NCBI GenBank assembly: GCA_963422415.1
Contig: OY729430.1
Coordinates: 744,001 to 808,000 of the forward strand
DNA length: 64,000 nt
Source of the DNA: Bin34 sp963422415
Lineage (GTDB): Bacteria > Chloroflexota > Anaerolineae > Caldilineales > Caldilineaceae
Reading direction: 5' to 3'
The notes under the pieces are model-generated. The model saw nothing but the letters and a program-made list of their open reading frames with translations. It made no database searches and was not told the origin of the DNA. Below, one piece after another: positions 17,122 to 25,460 of the stretch (the stretch's first letter is position 1; every line of letters begins with the position of its first letter). The translations under genes were made by a program, and so were the position numbers.

Positions 17122-20019
17122 TTACTGACAGGCTTCGCAGGCTTCGTCGTCCAGATTGCAGATCAGCTCGGGATCCGAGAACGCGCCCGGCTCCACGGCA
17201 GTCTTGATATGGAGCAGGGATTGCGGTCCCTGCTCCACCGGCACGGCATTCAGGCGTCCGTCCGTGGTGGTCAAGGTGCTTTTCTCCACTTGGGTGGCGC
17301 TCTGTGTACGCAGGTAATAGGTGGTCTTGAGCCCCCGTTTCCAGGCCAGCCGGTACAGATCGTCCAAGACCTGTCCGCTAGTGCCGGTCACGTACAGATT
17401 CAGCGATTGGGATTGATCCAGCCACTTCTGTCGTCGCGCGCCGGCTTCAATCAACCAAGTCGGATCCATTTCGAAGGCCGTGGCATACAGATGTTTCAGG
17501 GCTACGGGCACCCGCCGGATCGGTCCCACGCTGCCGTCGTGGATTTTCAGGTCGCTGATCATGACGGAATCCCACAGATCCAAGGCCTTGAGATCCCGCA
17601 CCAAATGCTCATTGATGACCGTGAAATCGCCTGACATGTTGGATTTTACGTACAGGTTGCGGAAGGTCGGTTCAATGGAAGGACTGACTCCGCAGATATT
17701 GGCGATGGTGGCCGTGGGTGCAATGGCCATCACGTTGGAATTCCGCATGCCGTCGTTCTGGACTTGTCGGCGCAACGTGGACCAGTCCATGGTGGAATTG
17801 CGATCCACCTCCAATTGTCGGTTGCGGGCCTGGTCCAGCAAGTCCAGCGAGTCGATGGGCAAGATGCCTTGGTCCCACAACGAACCCGCGAAGGTAGCGT
17901 AAGGGGTCCGTTCCCGGGCCAGCTCCGAAGAGGCCTGGATGGCATAGTAGGAGAGGGCCTCCATGCTCTGATCCGCGAATTCCACGGCTTGGCTGGATGC
18001 GTACGGGATTTTCATCTTGTACAGCACGTCCTGGAATCCCATCAGGCCCAGTCCGATGGGACGATGGCGCATGTTGCTGCGCCGAGTCTCCGGAATCGTG
18101 TAGAAGTTGATGTCTATGACGTTGTCCAGCATGCGGATGGCAGTTCGCACGGTGCGCTGCATCTTTTCCTTGTCCAAGGTCGGGGCCATGCCCACGTCCC
18201 GTCGGATGTGCCGGGCCAAATTCACGGATCCCAAGTTGCAGACCGCCACTTCCTTGACATTGGAGTTCAGGGTGATCTCGGTGCAGAGATTGGAGGAGTG
18301 CACCATGCCGTCGTGCTGCTGAGGAGAACGGACGTTGCAGGCGTCCTTGAAGGTGATCCAGGGATGGCCGGTCTCAAAGAGCATGGTCAGCATGCGTCGC
18401 CACAGATCCTGGGCCATGATGGTCTTGAAGACCTTGATGTGGCCAGCGGCGGCTTCCGCTTCGTAATGCAGATACCGCTCCCTGAACTTCAGTCCCGTCA
18501 GATCGTGCAGATCTGGAACCTCGTCCGGCGAGAACAAGGTCCAGGTGCTGTGGGACGCAACTCGTTCCATAAAGAGATCGGGGATCCAGCAGGCCGTGTT
18601 CATGTCATGGGTGCGCCGCCGGTCATCTCCGGTGTTCTTGCGCAGGTCCAGGAATTCGTTGATATCCACGTGCCAAGTTTCCAGGTAGGCGCAGACGGCC
18701 CCTTTCCGCTTTCCCCCCTGATTCACTGCGACTGCCGTATCGTTGGCGACCTTGAGAAAGGGAATGACTCCTTGCGACTCGCCATTGGTGCCCTTGATAT
18801 GGGATCCGAGGCCGCGTACCTGAGACCAGTCGTTGCCCAGTCCACCCGAAAACTTGGAGAGCAGCGCATTGTCCTTGATGGCCTTGAAGATGCCCTCCAA
18901 GTCGTCGGAGACCGTGGATAGAAAACAGGAGGACAGCTGTGGATTGGGGGTGCCGGAGTTGAACAGTGTGGGCGTGGAGCACATGAAGTCGAAGGAGGAC
19001 AACAGGTGATAGAACTCGATGGCCTTGGCATTGGGATCCTCTTCCGCCTGCGCCAGCCCCATGGCTACCCGCATGAAGAAGGCCTGTGGCAACTCGATGC
19101 GGGTGCCGCCGCTGTGCAAGAAATATCGGTCGTAGAGTGTTTGCAGGCCCAGGAACTGGAAGTTGGAATCCCGGTCGGGCACCAAGGCCTCGGCCAGGCG
19201 CGGCAAGTCGAAGTTGATCAGCGAGGGCTGGAGCAGATCCATCTCGATGCCCTTCTTCACATACAGCGGAAAATAGGTTCGATACAAGGCGCGGCCCGTA
19301 GCCGCGGTCGTGTCTTCGCTCAGGGGATGATCCGGTCCGCATACAAAAGGCAGCACTTCCGCCTTGAGTTGGCGCAATACCAATCGAGCGGTGACGTAGG
19401 AATAGCCCGGTTCGCTTTCCACCAGCGAGCGCGCAGCCATGATTTGGGCCGTGCGCAGGTCATCGATGGAAATGCCGTCGTACACGTCTTTGCGCAGGAT
19501 CTCGCAAATGGGCATGGGGTCCACTCGCTCCAAACCCTGACAGACCACTTCCAGGGAGGCCTGCACCAAGTCCCAGTTCAAGTCCTCGAATGAATTGTCC
19601 GGCAGCCGCACTTGCAGAGGCCGCGGCTGATCCGGGACCTGGACTTTCTGTTCTCGCAGACGGGTGCGCTCTTCACGGTACAGGATATATTCGCGGGCCA
19701 CTTCGTAGTACCCCGCTTTCATCAGGATGATTTCGACCTGATCCTGGATTTCTTCAATGTTGAGGTTGCGCCCCGTCCGCTTGATCAGTTGCTCTTCCAC
19801 CTTTCCGGTCAGATCGTCCGCAGTCTGATTCAGGTCCTTGACTTCGCCGGCAGTGGCTTGAAACGCCTTCGAGAGGGCCACGCGAATGCGATCCCGGTCG
19901 AATGGCACCAGAGAGCCGTCACGCTTGACAACGGAAATGGCTTGGATTGGAGGATAGAGCGGTGTGTCCAGTGCAGGCCCACTGGGCATGGAAGTGACGG
20001 CGGCAATGGGGGACTCCAT
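17122..20019 (-). CDS. nrdA: Ribonucleotide reductase large subunit, class I
   Basis: A 965-residue catalytic subunit. An N-terminal ATP-cone (about 30-120, starting AISVVKRDGS) provides allosteric activity control; a second cone-like region follows at about 140-240. The barrel contains the substrate-reducing cysteines in PQLSSCFL (near 365) and AVCNLGSVNL (near 595), and the thiyl Cys with its Asn and Glu partners in SNLCTEI (near 580). The C-terminus ends in CEACQ, the redox-active CxxC pair (961 and 964) that is re-reduced by thioredoxin. It works with the class-Ic NrdB encoded 2.5 kb downstream. The ATG has no obvious ribosome site and is preceded by an AT-rich inverted repeat. Confidence 0.95.
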   Translation of the reverse strand: MESPIAAVTSMPSGPALDTPLYPPIQAISVVKRDGSLVPFDRDRIRVALSKAFQATAGEVKDLNQTADDLTGKVEEQLIKRTGRNLNIEEIQDQVEIILMKAGYYEVAREYILYREERTRLREQKVQVPDQPRPLQVRLPDNSFEDLNWDLVQASLEVVCQGLERVDPMPICEILRKDVYDGISIDDLRTAQIMAARSLVESEPGYSYVTARLVLRQLKAEVLPFVCGPDHPLSEDTTAATGRALYRTYFPLYVKKGIEMDLLQPSLINFDLPRLAEALVPDRDSNFQFLGLQTLYDRYFLHSGGTRIELPQAFFMRVAMGLAQAEEDPNAKAIEFYHLLSSFDFMCSTPTLFNSGTPNPQLSSCFLSTVSDDLEGIFKAIKDNALLSKFSGGLGNDWSQVRGLGSHIKGTNGESQGVIPFLKVANDTAVAVNQGGKRKGAVCAYLETWHVDINEFLDLRKNTGDDRRRTHDMNTACWIPDLFMERVASHSTWTLFSPDEVPDLHDLTGLKFRERYLHYEAEAAAGHIKVFKTIMAQDLWRRMLTMLFETGHPWITFKDACNVRSPQQHDGMVHSSNLCTEITLNSNVKEVAVCNLGSVNLARHIRRDVGMAPTLDKEKMQRTVRTAIRMLDNVIDINFYTIPETRRSNMRHRPIGLGLMGFQDVLYKMKIPYASSQAVEFADQSMEALSYYAIQASSELARERTPYATFAGSLWDQGILPIDSLDLLDQARNRQLEVDRNSTMDWSTLRRQVQNDGMRNSNVMAIAPTATIANICGVSPSIEPTFRNLYVKSNMSGDFTVINEHLVRDLKALDLWDSVMISDLKIHDGSVGPIRRVPVALKHLYATAFEMDPTWLIEAGARRQKWLDQSQSLNLYVTGTSGQVLDDLYRLAWKRGLKTTYYLRTQSATQVEKSTLTTTDGRLNAVPVEQGPQSLLHIKTAVEPGAFSDPELICNLDDEACEACQ

Positions 20020-20024
20020 GGCAA

Positions 20025-20049
20025 AAATTATTGAGTTAATGAATAATTT
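20025..20049 (-). promoter_or_regulatory. AT-rich inverted repeat just upstream of nrdA
   Basis: AAATTATT and AATAATTT form a perfect 8-bp inverted repeat with a nine-base spacer, beginning six bases before the nrdA ATG. It covers where a ribosome site would be. It could be a repressor operator or a weak hairpin affecting translation. It does not match the NrdR box consensus as I know it. Confidence 0.35.
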
Positions 20050-20812
20050 GTCTTTTCAGATCGACAAAAACAAAATGCGGAACAATTCTTGTGGTGATTG
20101 GAAGGCCCCTCGCCTTGTGTTGCCTTCGGGTGTCCAGCCTCGACATGGCTAACGGTCCCATGGCAGGGAGCGGTCGCTTGGGAAGAGACCAAGGGCGGAT
20201 GCGAGGAATCCGCATGTCCTTCATCATAGCGCTTTCGGTATCCCAGACAAGACGGTGCCTAGGGCAAAAGCCAAGCTTGGACGGCGTTGCCCGGAGGCTT
20301 GCGAGAAGAAACTTTCCCGAAGGCAAACGGCCATTCTACCGGCCTCTCGCGCCTACCGACAATTTTGGAATTCTCTGATTATTGGGATTCATGACCGGTC
20401 GGTCGAAATGGTCTAGCGGGCAACCTGTCCACAACGAAGTGTCTCCGGTGCGACGCCTAGCAGTCGAGTCTGCCTATCTCATCTTGACGGATACCGGATC
20501 CACCAAAATACTTTATAACAAATGTATCTATATTTCAAGAATAGCCATAAGGTAGAGGCCAAGGGAGAGCGGTGCACGGCGCCGGATGCACTTTTTCCTG
20601 CCGCGCCTGCCTGTATCGCGTTCCCGTTTGCCCGAGGTGGCATGGCGCGACGGTTGCCCATGTGCCATGTCAATGACAGACATCTCTGTAGAGAGAGTTA
20701 TCTCCTAATATATGTTGCGAAAAAAGGGCCGGATTCAAGCTTGTGCGACAGTCTGCAATGGAGTTGCCGGATGTCAAGATGTCTTTCGTAGCTTTCGGGG
20801 GAAGTCTTGAAT
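20050..20812. other. Long intergenic region between nrdA and hsp20
   Basis: Roughly 760 bases with no frame that looks coding. Around 20505-20540 it is markedly AT-rich; on the minus strand TTGAAA and TATAAA lie 15 bases apart, a promoter-like pair that could give nrdA a leader of almost 500 bases. I cannot identify a riboswitch in that leader. Confidence 0.3.
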
Positions 20813-20843
20813 CAACGGAGCCGGGCAGTGTCCGACTCCGTTG
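20813..20843 (-). terminator. Strong stem-loop after hsp20
   Basis: On the minus strand a 12-base arm starting CGGAGTCGG within CAACGGAGTCGG pairs with CCGGCTCCGTTG (one G-T pair) around a seven-base loop, about 27 bases after the hsp20 stop. There is no long T-run. It most likely ends or protects the transcript of the 25-21 kb operon. Confidence 0.5.
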
Positions 20844-20870
20844 CCTTTGTTGTCAGTCGTGTCCCGGTTT

Positions 20871-21266
20871 CTACTTCGCACCGATGGCGATCCTCTTGGG
20901 CTGCACCTCACTGGCCTTCGGCAGGTTAAGGGTCAGTACGCCATGGTCATACTCCGCGGTGACGCGATCCTCGTCCACCGTGGACGGCAGCGTGAAGCGC
21001 CGTTGCATCGAACCCGCGTGTCGCTCGCGCAGCCGATAGTGGGCCTCCTGCTGTGTCGTCTCGCTTTCGGTCTCGGCCTTGATGGTAAGCACTCCATCAT
21101 GCACGGTGACATTGATGTCGGCGGCGGGAATGCCGGGGATCGAGGCCTTGACCAAGTAACGGCCCTCTTCCTCGGCCACATCGACCGGCATGGCAGCGAC
21201 TTGCGCGGACCGGAATGTGGGGCCGGCAAATCGGCGGTAGGGATAAAGCGTCAATGGACTAAGCAT
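20871..21266 (-). CDS. Small heat-shock protein, Hsp20/alpha-crystallin family
   Basis: A 131-residue ATP-independent holdase chaperone. The start is the ATG at 21266, with AGGAAG eight bases upstream; the frame continues upstream but without a ribosome site. After a short N-terminal arm, the alpha-crystallin domain runs from about 27 to 115, with the VKASIPGI, DGVLTIKAE and the terminal GVLTLNLPK (A-x-x-x-n-GvL) signatures. The C-terminal PKRIAI carries the I-x-I motif used in oligomer assembly. It is the last gene of the minus-strand run that starts near 25.3 kb and is followed by a strong hairpin. No CIRCE-like element is visible upstream. Confidence 0.92.
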   Translation of the reverse strand: MLSPLTLYPYRRFAGPTFRSAQVAAMPVDVAEEEGRYLVKASIPGIPAADINVTVHDGVLTIKAETESETTQQEAHYRLRERHAGSMQRRFTLPSTVDEDRVTAEYDHGVLTLNLPKASEVQPKRIAIGAK

Positions 21267-21339
21267 GTTGTTGTCTTCCTTCTGTCTAGACTTGAACAAT
21301 TCCATGCCCAGAGTGTAGACAGAAAGTGCAAGAGATCCG

Positions 21340-21906
21340 TTAGCGGTGCGTTTGCCCCTTGTTAGTGTTTGGGACAATCGCGGCTCCTTGTCCGATGACG
21401 GACAGCGTGGCCTGCATAGCTGCGTGAAACCGGCCCTGCTGGCCGCGGCCTGGGAAAGGGATGGCCTGCGGCTGGGGCAGGCTGATTCCGGCGTCGGCGA
21501 GAGGCTGCAGCAGCGTCTTGTAGACCGGTGTGGTGATCAGCACCACATACAAGGGCGCGGCTGCCTGGATTGCGGCCAAGGCCCGCTCCGTGTGGTTCCG
21601 GATCTGAAATTCTTTCCTCTGCGCGTCAATCGGATGCGGCACGGCTTCCAGCATCCAGTGGCCATCTCGCTGGAACCGTTCCAGCCAGGCCCCTTTTCGC
21701 TTGCGTTCCTGGGCGGTCTCGCCAAACTCCTCCGGATAGAGCGCCCGTGTAGTCTGTACCCAGAGCGTGTCGGCTCGGGAGATGTCTTCGAAGTAAAAAT
21801 GTCGGTCTGGGGCCGCGGGCGGAGACTCGGCCATGAAGAGAATGCGAACTTCCGCGGGGCGATATTTTTGCGTGGCCGCCGCGCGGGCGGGCCCGGGATC
21901 TGTCAT
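21340..21906 (-). CDS. Uracil-DNA-glycosylase-superfamily-like protein
   Basis: A 188-residue protein beginning at an ATG with GAGG seven bases upstream; a TTG eight codons earlier is less likely. An early AESPP motif (about 26-30) followed by RHFYF, and a late PFPGRG segment (about 153-158) followed by a phenylalanine, match the pattern of a distant branch of the uracil-DNA-glycosylase fold often annotated as hypothetical. A middle strand YVVLITTPVYKTL could supply the substrate-binding pocket. Enzymatic activity on DNA is not certain. It lies between the radical SAM gene and hsp20 in the same direction, probably in one transcript. Confidence 0.55.
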   Translation of the reverse strand: MTDPGPARAAATQKYRPAEVRILFMAESPPAAPDRHFYFEDISRADTLWVQTTRALYPEEFGETAQERKRKGAWLERFQRDGHWMLEAVPHPIDAQRKEFQIRNHTERALAAIQAAAPLYVVLITTPVYKTLLQPLADAGISLPQPQAIPFPGRGQQGRFHAAMQATLSVIGQGAAIVPNTNKGQTHR

Positions 21907-21998
21907 GGGAAAACCTCGGAATTGGGACAATGGCCGAACCCGGTCCAGGTACGGGGCGGCGGCGGACCGCAGGATCCAAGCCCGACGCCGCGAGCGCG

Positions 21999-23858
21999 TC
22001 AGACCTCCGCCGGTATCAGCCAGGGCGGCAGCGGCTGTCGCTCTTCGCTCAGGTGGCAGGCATAGAGGAAGCGGTAGACGTCGCTTACATAGTACTGGGG
22101 GTACGGCTTGTCCGGCAGCGATTCCAGGAAGCGATCATGGATGAGCTCGGCCTCCGCCTCCCCCAGCCCGGTCTCCACTTCATAGGGGAAGTAAATGGCC
22201 AGGTCCCGATCCGGCGGAAAGACAATTCGGGACACCCCGAACGACTGCGGATATCGATAGGCCGGGGACAGGCGTTCCATCAGGAAGGTGCCCATGGCCG
22301 CGGAGTGAATGTATCGCTGATGGCCGTACAGGAAGTTGACCGTCTCTTGGGCATCCTCCAGGGTCTCGCCCGGAAAGCCGAAGAAGAAGAAGGCGTGATT
22401 CCAAATGCCGGCCCGCGCGCTTTCCTTGAGAATGCGGCTCATGTGCACCAGCTGGGTTCCCTTGATCATGTGATCAATGATGGCTTGCGACGCGCTTTCC
22501 AGGCCAAACATCACCATGCGGCATCCGCCGGCTTGCATGGCCTCCAGCAAGGGCTGGTCTATGACCTTTTCAAAACGCACGCACCCACCCCAATGCAGGC
22601 TTGGGTCCTCCTGGGCCAGAATCGCGGAGAGACCGCGCAGATTGCGGGGCGTTATGGCCTCGTCGGCGAAAAAGACGCGGTTGGCCCCATAGCGCCGCTT
22701 GATTTCCAGCATTTGGTCCGCCAGCACGCGGGCGCGCAGCTGGCTGAATGTCTCCGCCTCGCCATACCCGACGTTGCAGAAGGCGCATTGCCCGAAGTAA
22801 CAGCCCCGCGCTGTCATCAAGGGCAGAGCCAGTTCCGGGGCCAGATACCGGTCTAGGGGGAAGCCGTCGAAATCCGGCAGGGGCAGACTCTGGATCTTGG
22901 CCGGCTCCTGACGCGGCGTGACCCGAATCTCCGCCCCCGCGCGATACACCAGATTGGGGACGGTCCCGAGATCCGCTCCCGAGACCTGGGCGCAGGCCAG
23001 ATGCAGGAGCGGTCCCTCGCCGTCGTACAGGACGGCGCTGTCTATGAGCTGGAACAGTGAGCGCACGTTCGGCAGCACGTCATGGAGCATGCTGATGTGG
23101 GGTCCGCCCACGGTGATGTGGCAGTTCAGATCCGTATCTTGGCGTATCAGATGGGCCAAGGTCAGGCCGGGCAGCGCCTGCGCCATGGTGGGAATGGAAA
23201 TGCCCACCACGTCGGGCTTGAAATCCACGATGTCCGACAGCAGGATCCGGCGATAGATGTCTAGGAACATGTTGTGGCGCGGATCACCCACTCCCTGCAG
23301 CAGAAACTCGCTGCTGTCGACCGGGCCGGCGGCTTCGTAGCCCTGCAGATGCAAGGCTGCCGGATAGAAGGGCAGCGAGGCCAGATCCAGACACTGGGTC
23401 AAGGTCTGAAAGCTGGCGAAGCCGGTCGGTCCGTCATAGAAGGCAGGACTGCGAATCACGCTTTTGGCCTGTTCGACCCGACCGGCCAGATCGCGCCCAT
23501 GATCCAGAGCCCAAGCCACTGTCTGCGGCGGGGGCTCTGGCCCTTGAGGCTCGGAATGCCCGCGCGGCCCGAACCGGAGTCGCACCAGCTCGATGCAGTC
23601 GGCAAGATGGGACTCGGTCAGGATCTCGTCAAAGACTTCGATGTTGAGGTCCCGCTGCATGACCTGCACCCCTTCCTGCCGCAGAAACGCGGTCAGGGAA
23701 GGCAAGGCCAAATGGGGCATGGTCGGCGTCCAGTTGGGGGGGAACAGCAGGCACACCCGCGGCGCGCGCGTCAACTGGGACACCCGCGGCAGGGGCGATG
23801 CAACGGGTGCCGCGGGGGTCAGGCCGAGGAGGACCGGCGAGGGCTGCTTTGCGCTCAT
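21999..23858 (-). CDS. B12-binding-domain radical SAM protein
   Basis: A 619-residue enzyme with an N-terminal cobalamin-binding-like Rossmann domain (about 30-260, with the typical DFKPDVVGISIPT and ITVGGPHIS strands) and a radical SAM barrel (about 340-520). The cluster-binding motif is CYFGQCAFC, that is C-x4-C-x2-C instead of the usual C-x3-C-x2-C; this variant occurs in some B12-radical SAM groups. A GLES segment (near 450) and FGFPGET (near 487) are standard features of the class. The gene follows the oppF-type ATPase by 11 bases and precedes the UDG-like gene. The substrate is unknown; such enzymes often methylate or rearrange lipids, cofactors or peptides. Confidence 0.85.
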   Translation of the reverse strand: MSAKQPSPVLLGLTPAAPVASPLPRVSQLTRAPRVCLLFPPNWTPTMPHLALPSLTAFLRQEGVQVMQRDLNIEVFDEILTESHLADCIELVRLRFGPRGHSEPQGPEPPPQTVAWALDHGRDLAGRVEQAKSVIRSPAFYDGPTGFASFQTLTQCLDLASLPFYPAALHLQGYEAAGPVDSSEFLLQGVGDPRHNMFLDIYRRILLSDIVDFKPDVVGISIPTMAQALPGLTLAHLIRQDTDLNCHITVGGPHISMLHDVLPNVRSLFQLIDSAVLYDGEGPLLHLACAQVSGADLGTVPNLVYRAGAEIRVTPRQEPAKIQSLPLPDFDGFPLDRYLAPELALPLMTARGCYFGQCAFCNVGYGEAETFSQLRARVLADQMLEIKRRYGANRVFFADEAITPRNLRGLSAILAQEDPSLHWGGCVRFEKVIDQPLLEAMQAGGCRMVMFGLESASQAIIDHMIKGTQLVHMSRILKESARAGIWNHAFFFFGFPGETLEDAQETVNFLYGHQRYIHSAAMGTFLMERLSPAYRYPQSFGVSRIVFPPDRDLAIYFPYEVETGLGEAEAELIHDRFLESLPDKPYPQYYVSDVYRFLYACHLSEERQPLPPWLIPAEV

Positions 23859-23869
23859 GGGGGGAGGCC

Positions 23870-24913
23870 TTAGGCCTCCACACCGTGCAGAGTCAGGTCC
23901 GCGGCGTAATGGCAGCGAACGAAGTGGCCTGGAGCCACTTGCTCCAAAGGCGGCGTCTCCTTCTCGCAGCGATCGCTGTCGCTATAGATGCAGCGGGGGT
24001 GGAAATAGCAGCCAGAGGGGGGATTGGCCGGGTCGGCTACATCCCCTTCCAATATGACCGGTTCGGTCCGATCCCGCGGATCCGGCTTGGGCACGGCCCC
24101 CAGCAACGCCTCGGTATAGGGATGCTTGGGGTGCGTAAAGAGTTCCGTGGTATCCGCGTGCTCCACCAGCATGCCTACATACATGACTGCCACGCGATCG
24201 CTGATGTGCTCCACCACGCTCAGGTCGTGGGCCACGAAGAGATAGGTCAGGCCGAATTCCTCTTGCAGGTCCTGCAGCAGATTCAGGATTTGGGCCTGCA
24301 CGGACACGTCCAGGGCGGAGACAGGTTCGTCCAGCACGATCAGTTGCGGATTCAGGGCCAGCGCCCGGGCGATGCCGATGCGCTGCCGTTGGCCGCCGCT
24401 GAAGGCGTGGGGATAGCGATTCAAGTACTCCGAGCGCAGGCCCACCACCTTCAGCAGCTCCGAGACCCGGTCTTCCAGTTCCTGGCCTTGGGCCACGTTG
24501 TTGACCAGCAGCGGCTCCCCCACGTTCTGCAAGAGATTCATGCGAGGGTTCAGGGAGGAGTAGGGGTCCTGAAACACCATTTGCATGTGGCGGCGCAGGC
24601 TCTTCACTTCGGACGTGGACAGCGCGGCCACGTCTGTGCGTTCGCCCTTCGCGGTTTGGAACCAGACTTCGCCTGCCGTGATGTCGTAGGCGCGCATGAT
24701 GACGCGGCCGGTAGTGGTCTTGCCGCAGCCGCTTTCACCCACCAACCCCAAGGTCTCCCCTGGATTGATGTAGAAGCTGACGCCATCCACGGCCCGCACA
24801 TGTCCCACCGTCTTGGAGAAGATGCCTTTCTTGATGGGAAAGTGCTTCTTGAGTTCCACCACTTCCAACAGCGGAGCGACATCAGACGCCGTCGCGGAAC
24901 CGTTCTCGTTCAA
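23870..24913 (-). CDS. oppF: Oligopeptide-type ABC transporter ATP-binding protein (OppF/DppF-like)
   Basis: A 347-residue ATPase of the OppF/DppF group, with Walker A (GESGCGKT), signature (FSGGQRQR), Walker B (LIVLDEPV) and the H-loop VAHDLS. The C-terminal extension (HPYTEALLGAVP followed by a Cys-rich GCYFHPRC) is typical. The start is a TTG (24913) with GGAG eight bases upstream. No permease or binding protein lies next to it; the only opp operon in the window (7.7-13.1 kb) has an oppD but lacks an oppF. The two ATPases could form the heterodimer from separate loci, or this one may serve another transporter outside the window. It is coupled to the radical SAM gene. Confidence 0.85.
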   Translation of the reverse strand: MNENGSATASDVAPLLEVVELKKHFPIKKGIFSKTVGHVRAVDGVSFYINPGETLGLVGESGCGKTTTGRVIMRAYDITAGEVWFQTAKGERTDVAALSTSEVKSLRRHMQMVFQDPYSSLNPRMNLLQNVGEPLLVNNVAQGQELEDRVSELLKVVGLRSEYLNRYPHAFSGGQRQRIGIARALALNPQLIVLDEPVSALDVSVQAQILNLLQDLQEEFGLTYLFVAHDLSVVEHISDRVAVMYVGMLVEHADTTELFTHPKHPYTEALLGAVPKPDPRDRTEPVILEGDVADPANPPSGCYFHPRCIYSDSDRCEKETPPLEQVAPGHFVRCHYAADLTLHGVEA

Positions 24914-24953
24914 AGTCAAGTCTCCAGAAATTGAGGCGGGTCCGATCCGAACT

Positions 24954-25277
24954 TCACTCGATCAGACGCAACCCCCATGATAGCGCAATCAAGAGAAGCA
25001 GCGGCGTTCCCACGTTACGGAAACGGCGGCCCAGTCCCCCCTTTTCAATGCCGTGGCGCAGGTAGCCTTCGCAGAGAAAGACGCAAAAGATCCAGATGGA
25101 TCCGAGTATGAAGATGGACCATTGGCGCACAAAGCGCAAGCGCCAAGGATTGACCCGCATGAAGAAGATGTCGTGGACCAGGTTCTGCTGCAGCAGAAAG
25201 ACCAGCCAAAGGCTCAGGGCCAGAAATGCCACCCAGCCGACATAGGCCAAGATTGTATTTCGAATCCTCGGGTTCAT
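24954..25277 (-). CDS. Small membrane protein of unknown function
   Basis: A 107-residue protein with three predicted membrane segments (about residues 9-30, 50-70 and 88-105) and a basic connecting loop. It starts the minus-strand run (membrane protein, oppF, radical SAM, UDG-like, hsp20), 40 bases before oppF. I recognise no family. The clean alternation of hydrophobic and charged parts supports a real gene. Confidence 0.65.
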   Translation of the reverse strand: MNPRIRNTILAYVGWVAFLALSLWLVFLLQQNLVHDIFFMRVNPWRLRFVRQWSIFILGSIWIFCVFLCEGYLRHGIEKGGLGRRFRNVGTPLLLLIALSWGLRLIE

Positions 25278-25460
25278 TCGATCCAGCTATCCACAGGGAC
25301 AAAAATGGCTTGGTCGACAGAGATCTCCACCACAAGTCAAGTATAGTCTCTGGGTTGCGCATGGGTCGCAGCTTGTTGCCCCAATCAGGATTTGCGCATG
25401 GCACAGGCGCGGTCCAGACCAGGCGCAAGGCGCCCCTTGCATCAAGGATCGAAGGAAATC

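Noticed and set aside
20522..20791. An 89-codon plus-strand frame in the nrdA-hsp20 gap
   Set aside because: No ribosome site and Cys/Arg/Ser-rich non-protein-like composition.
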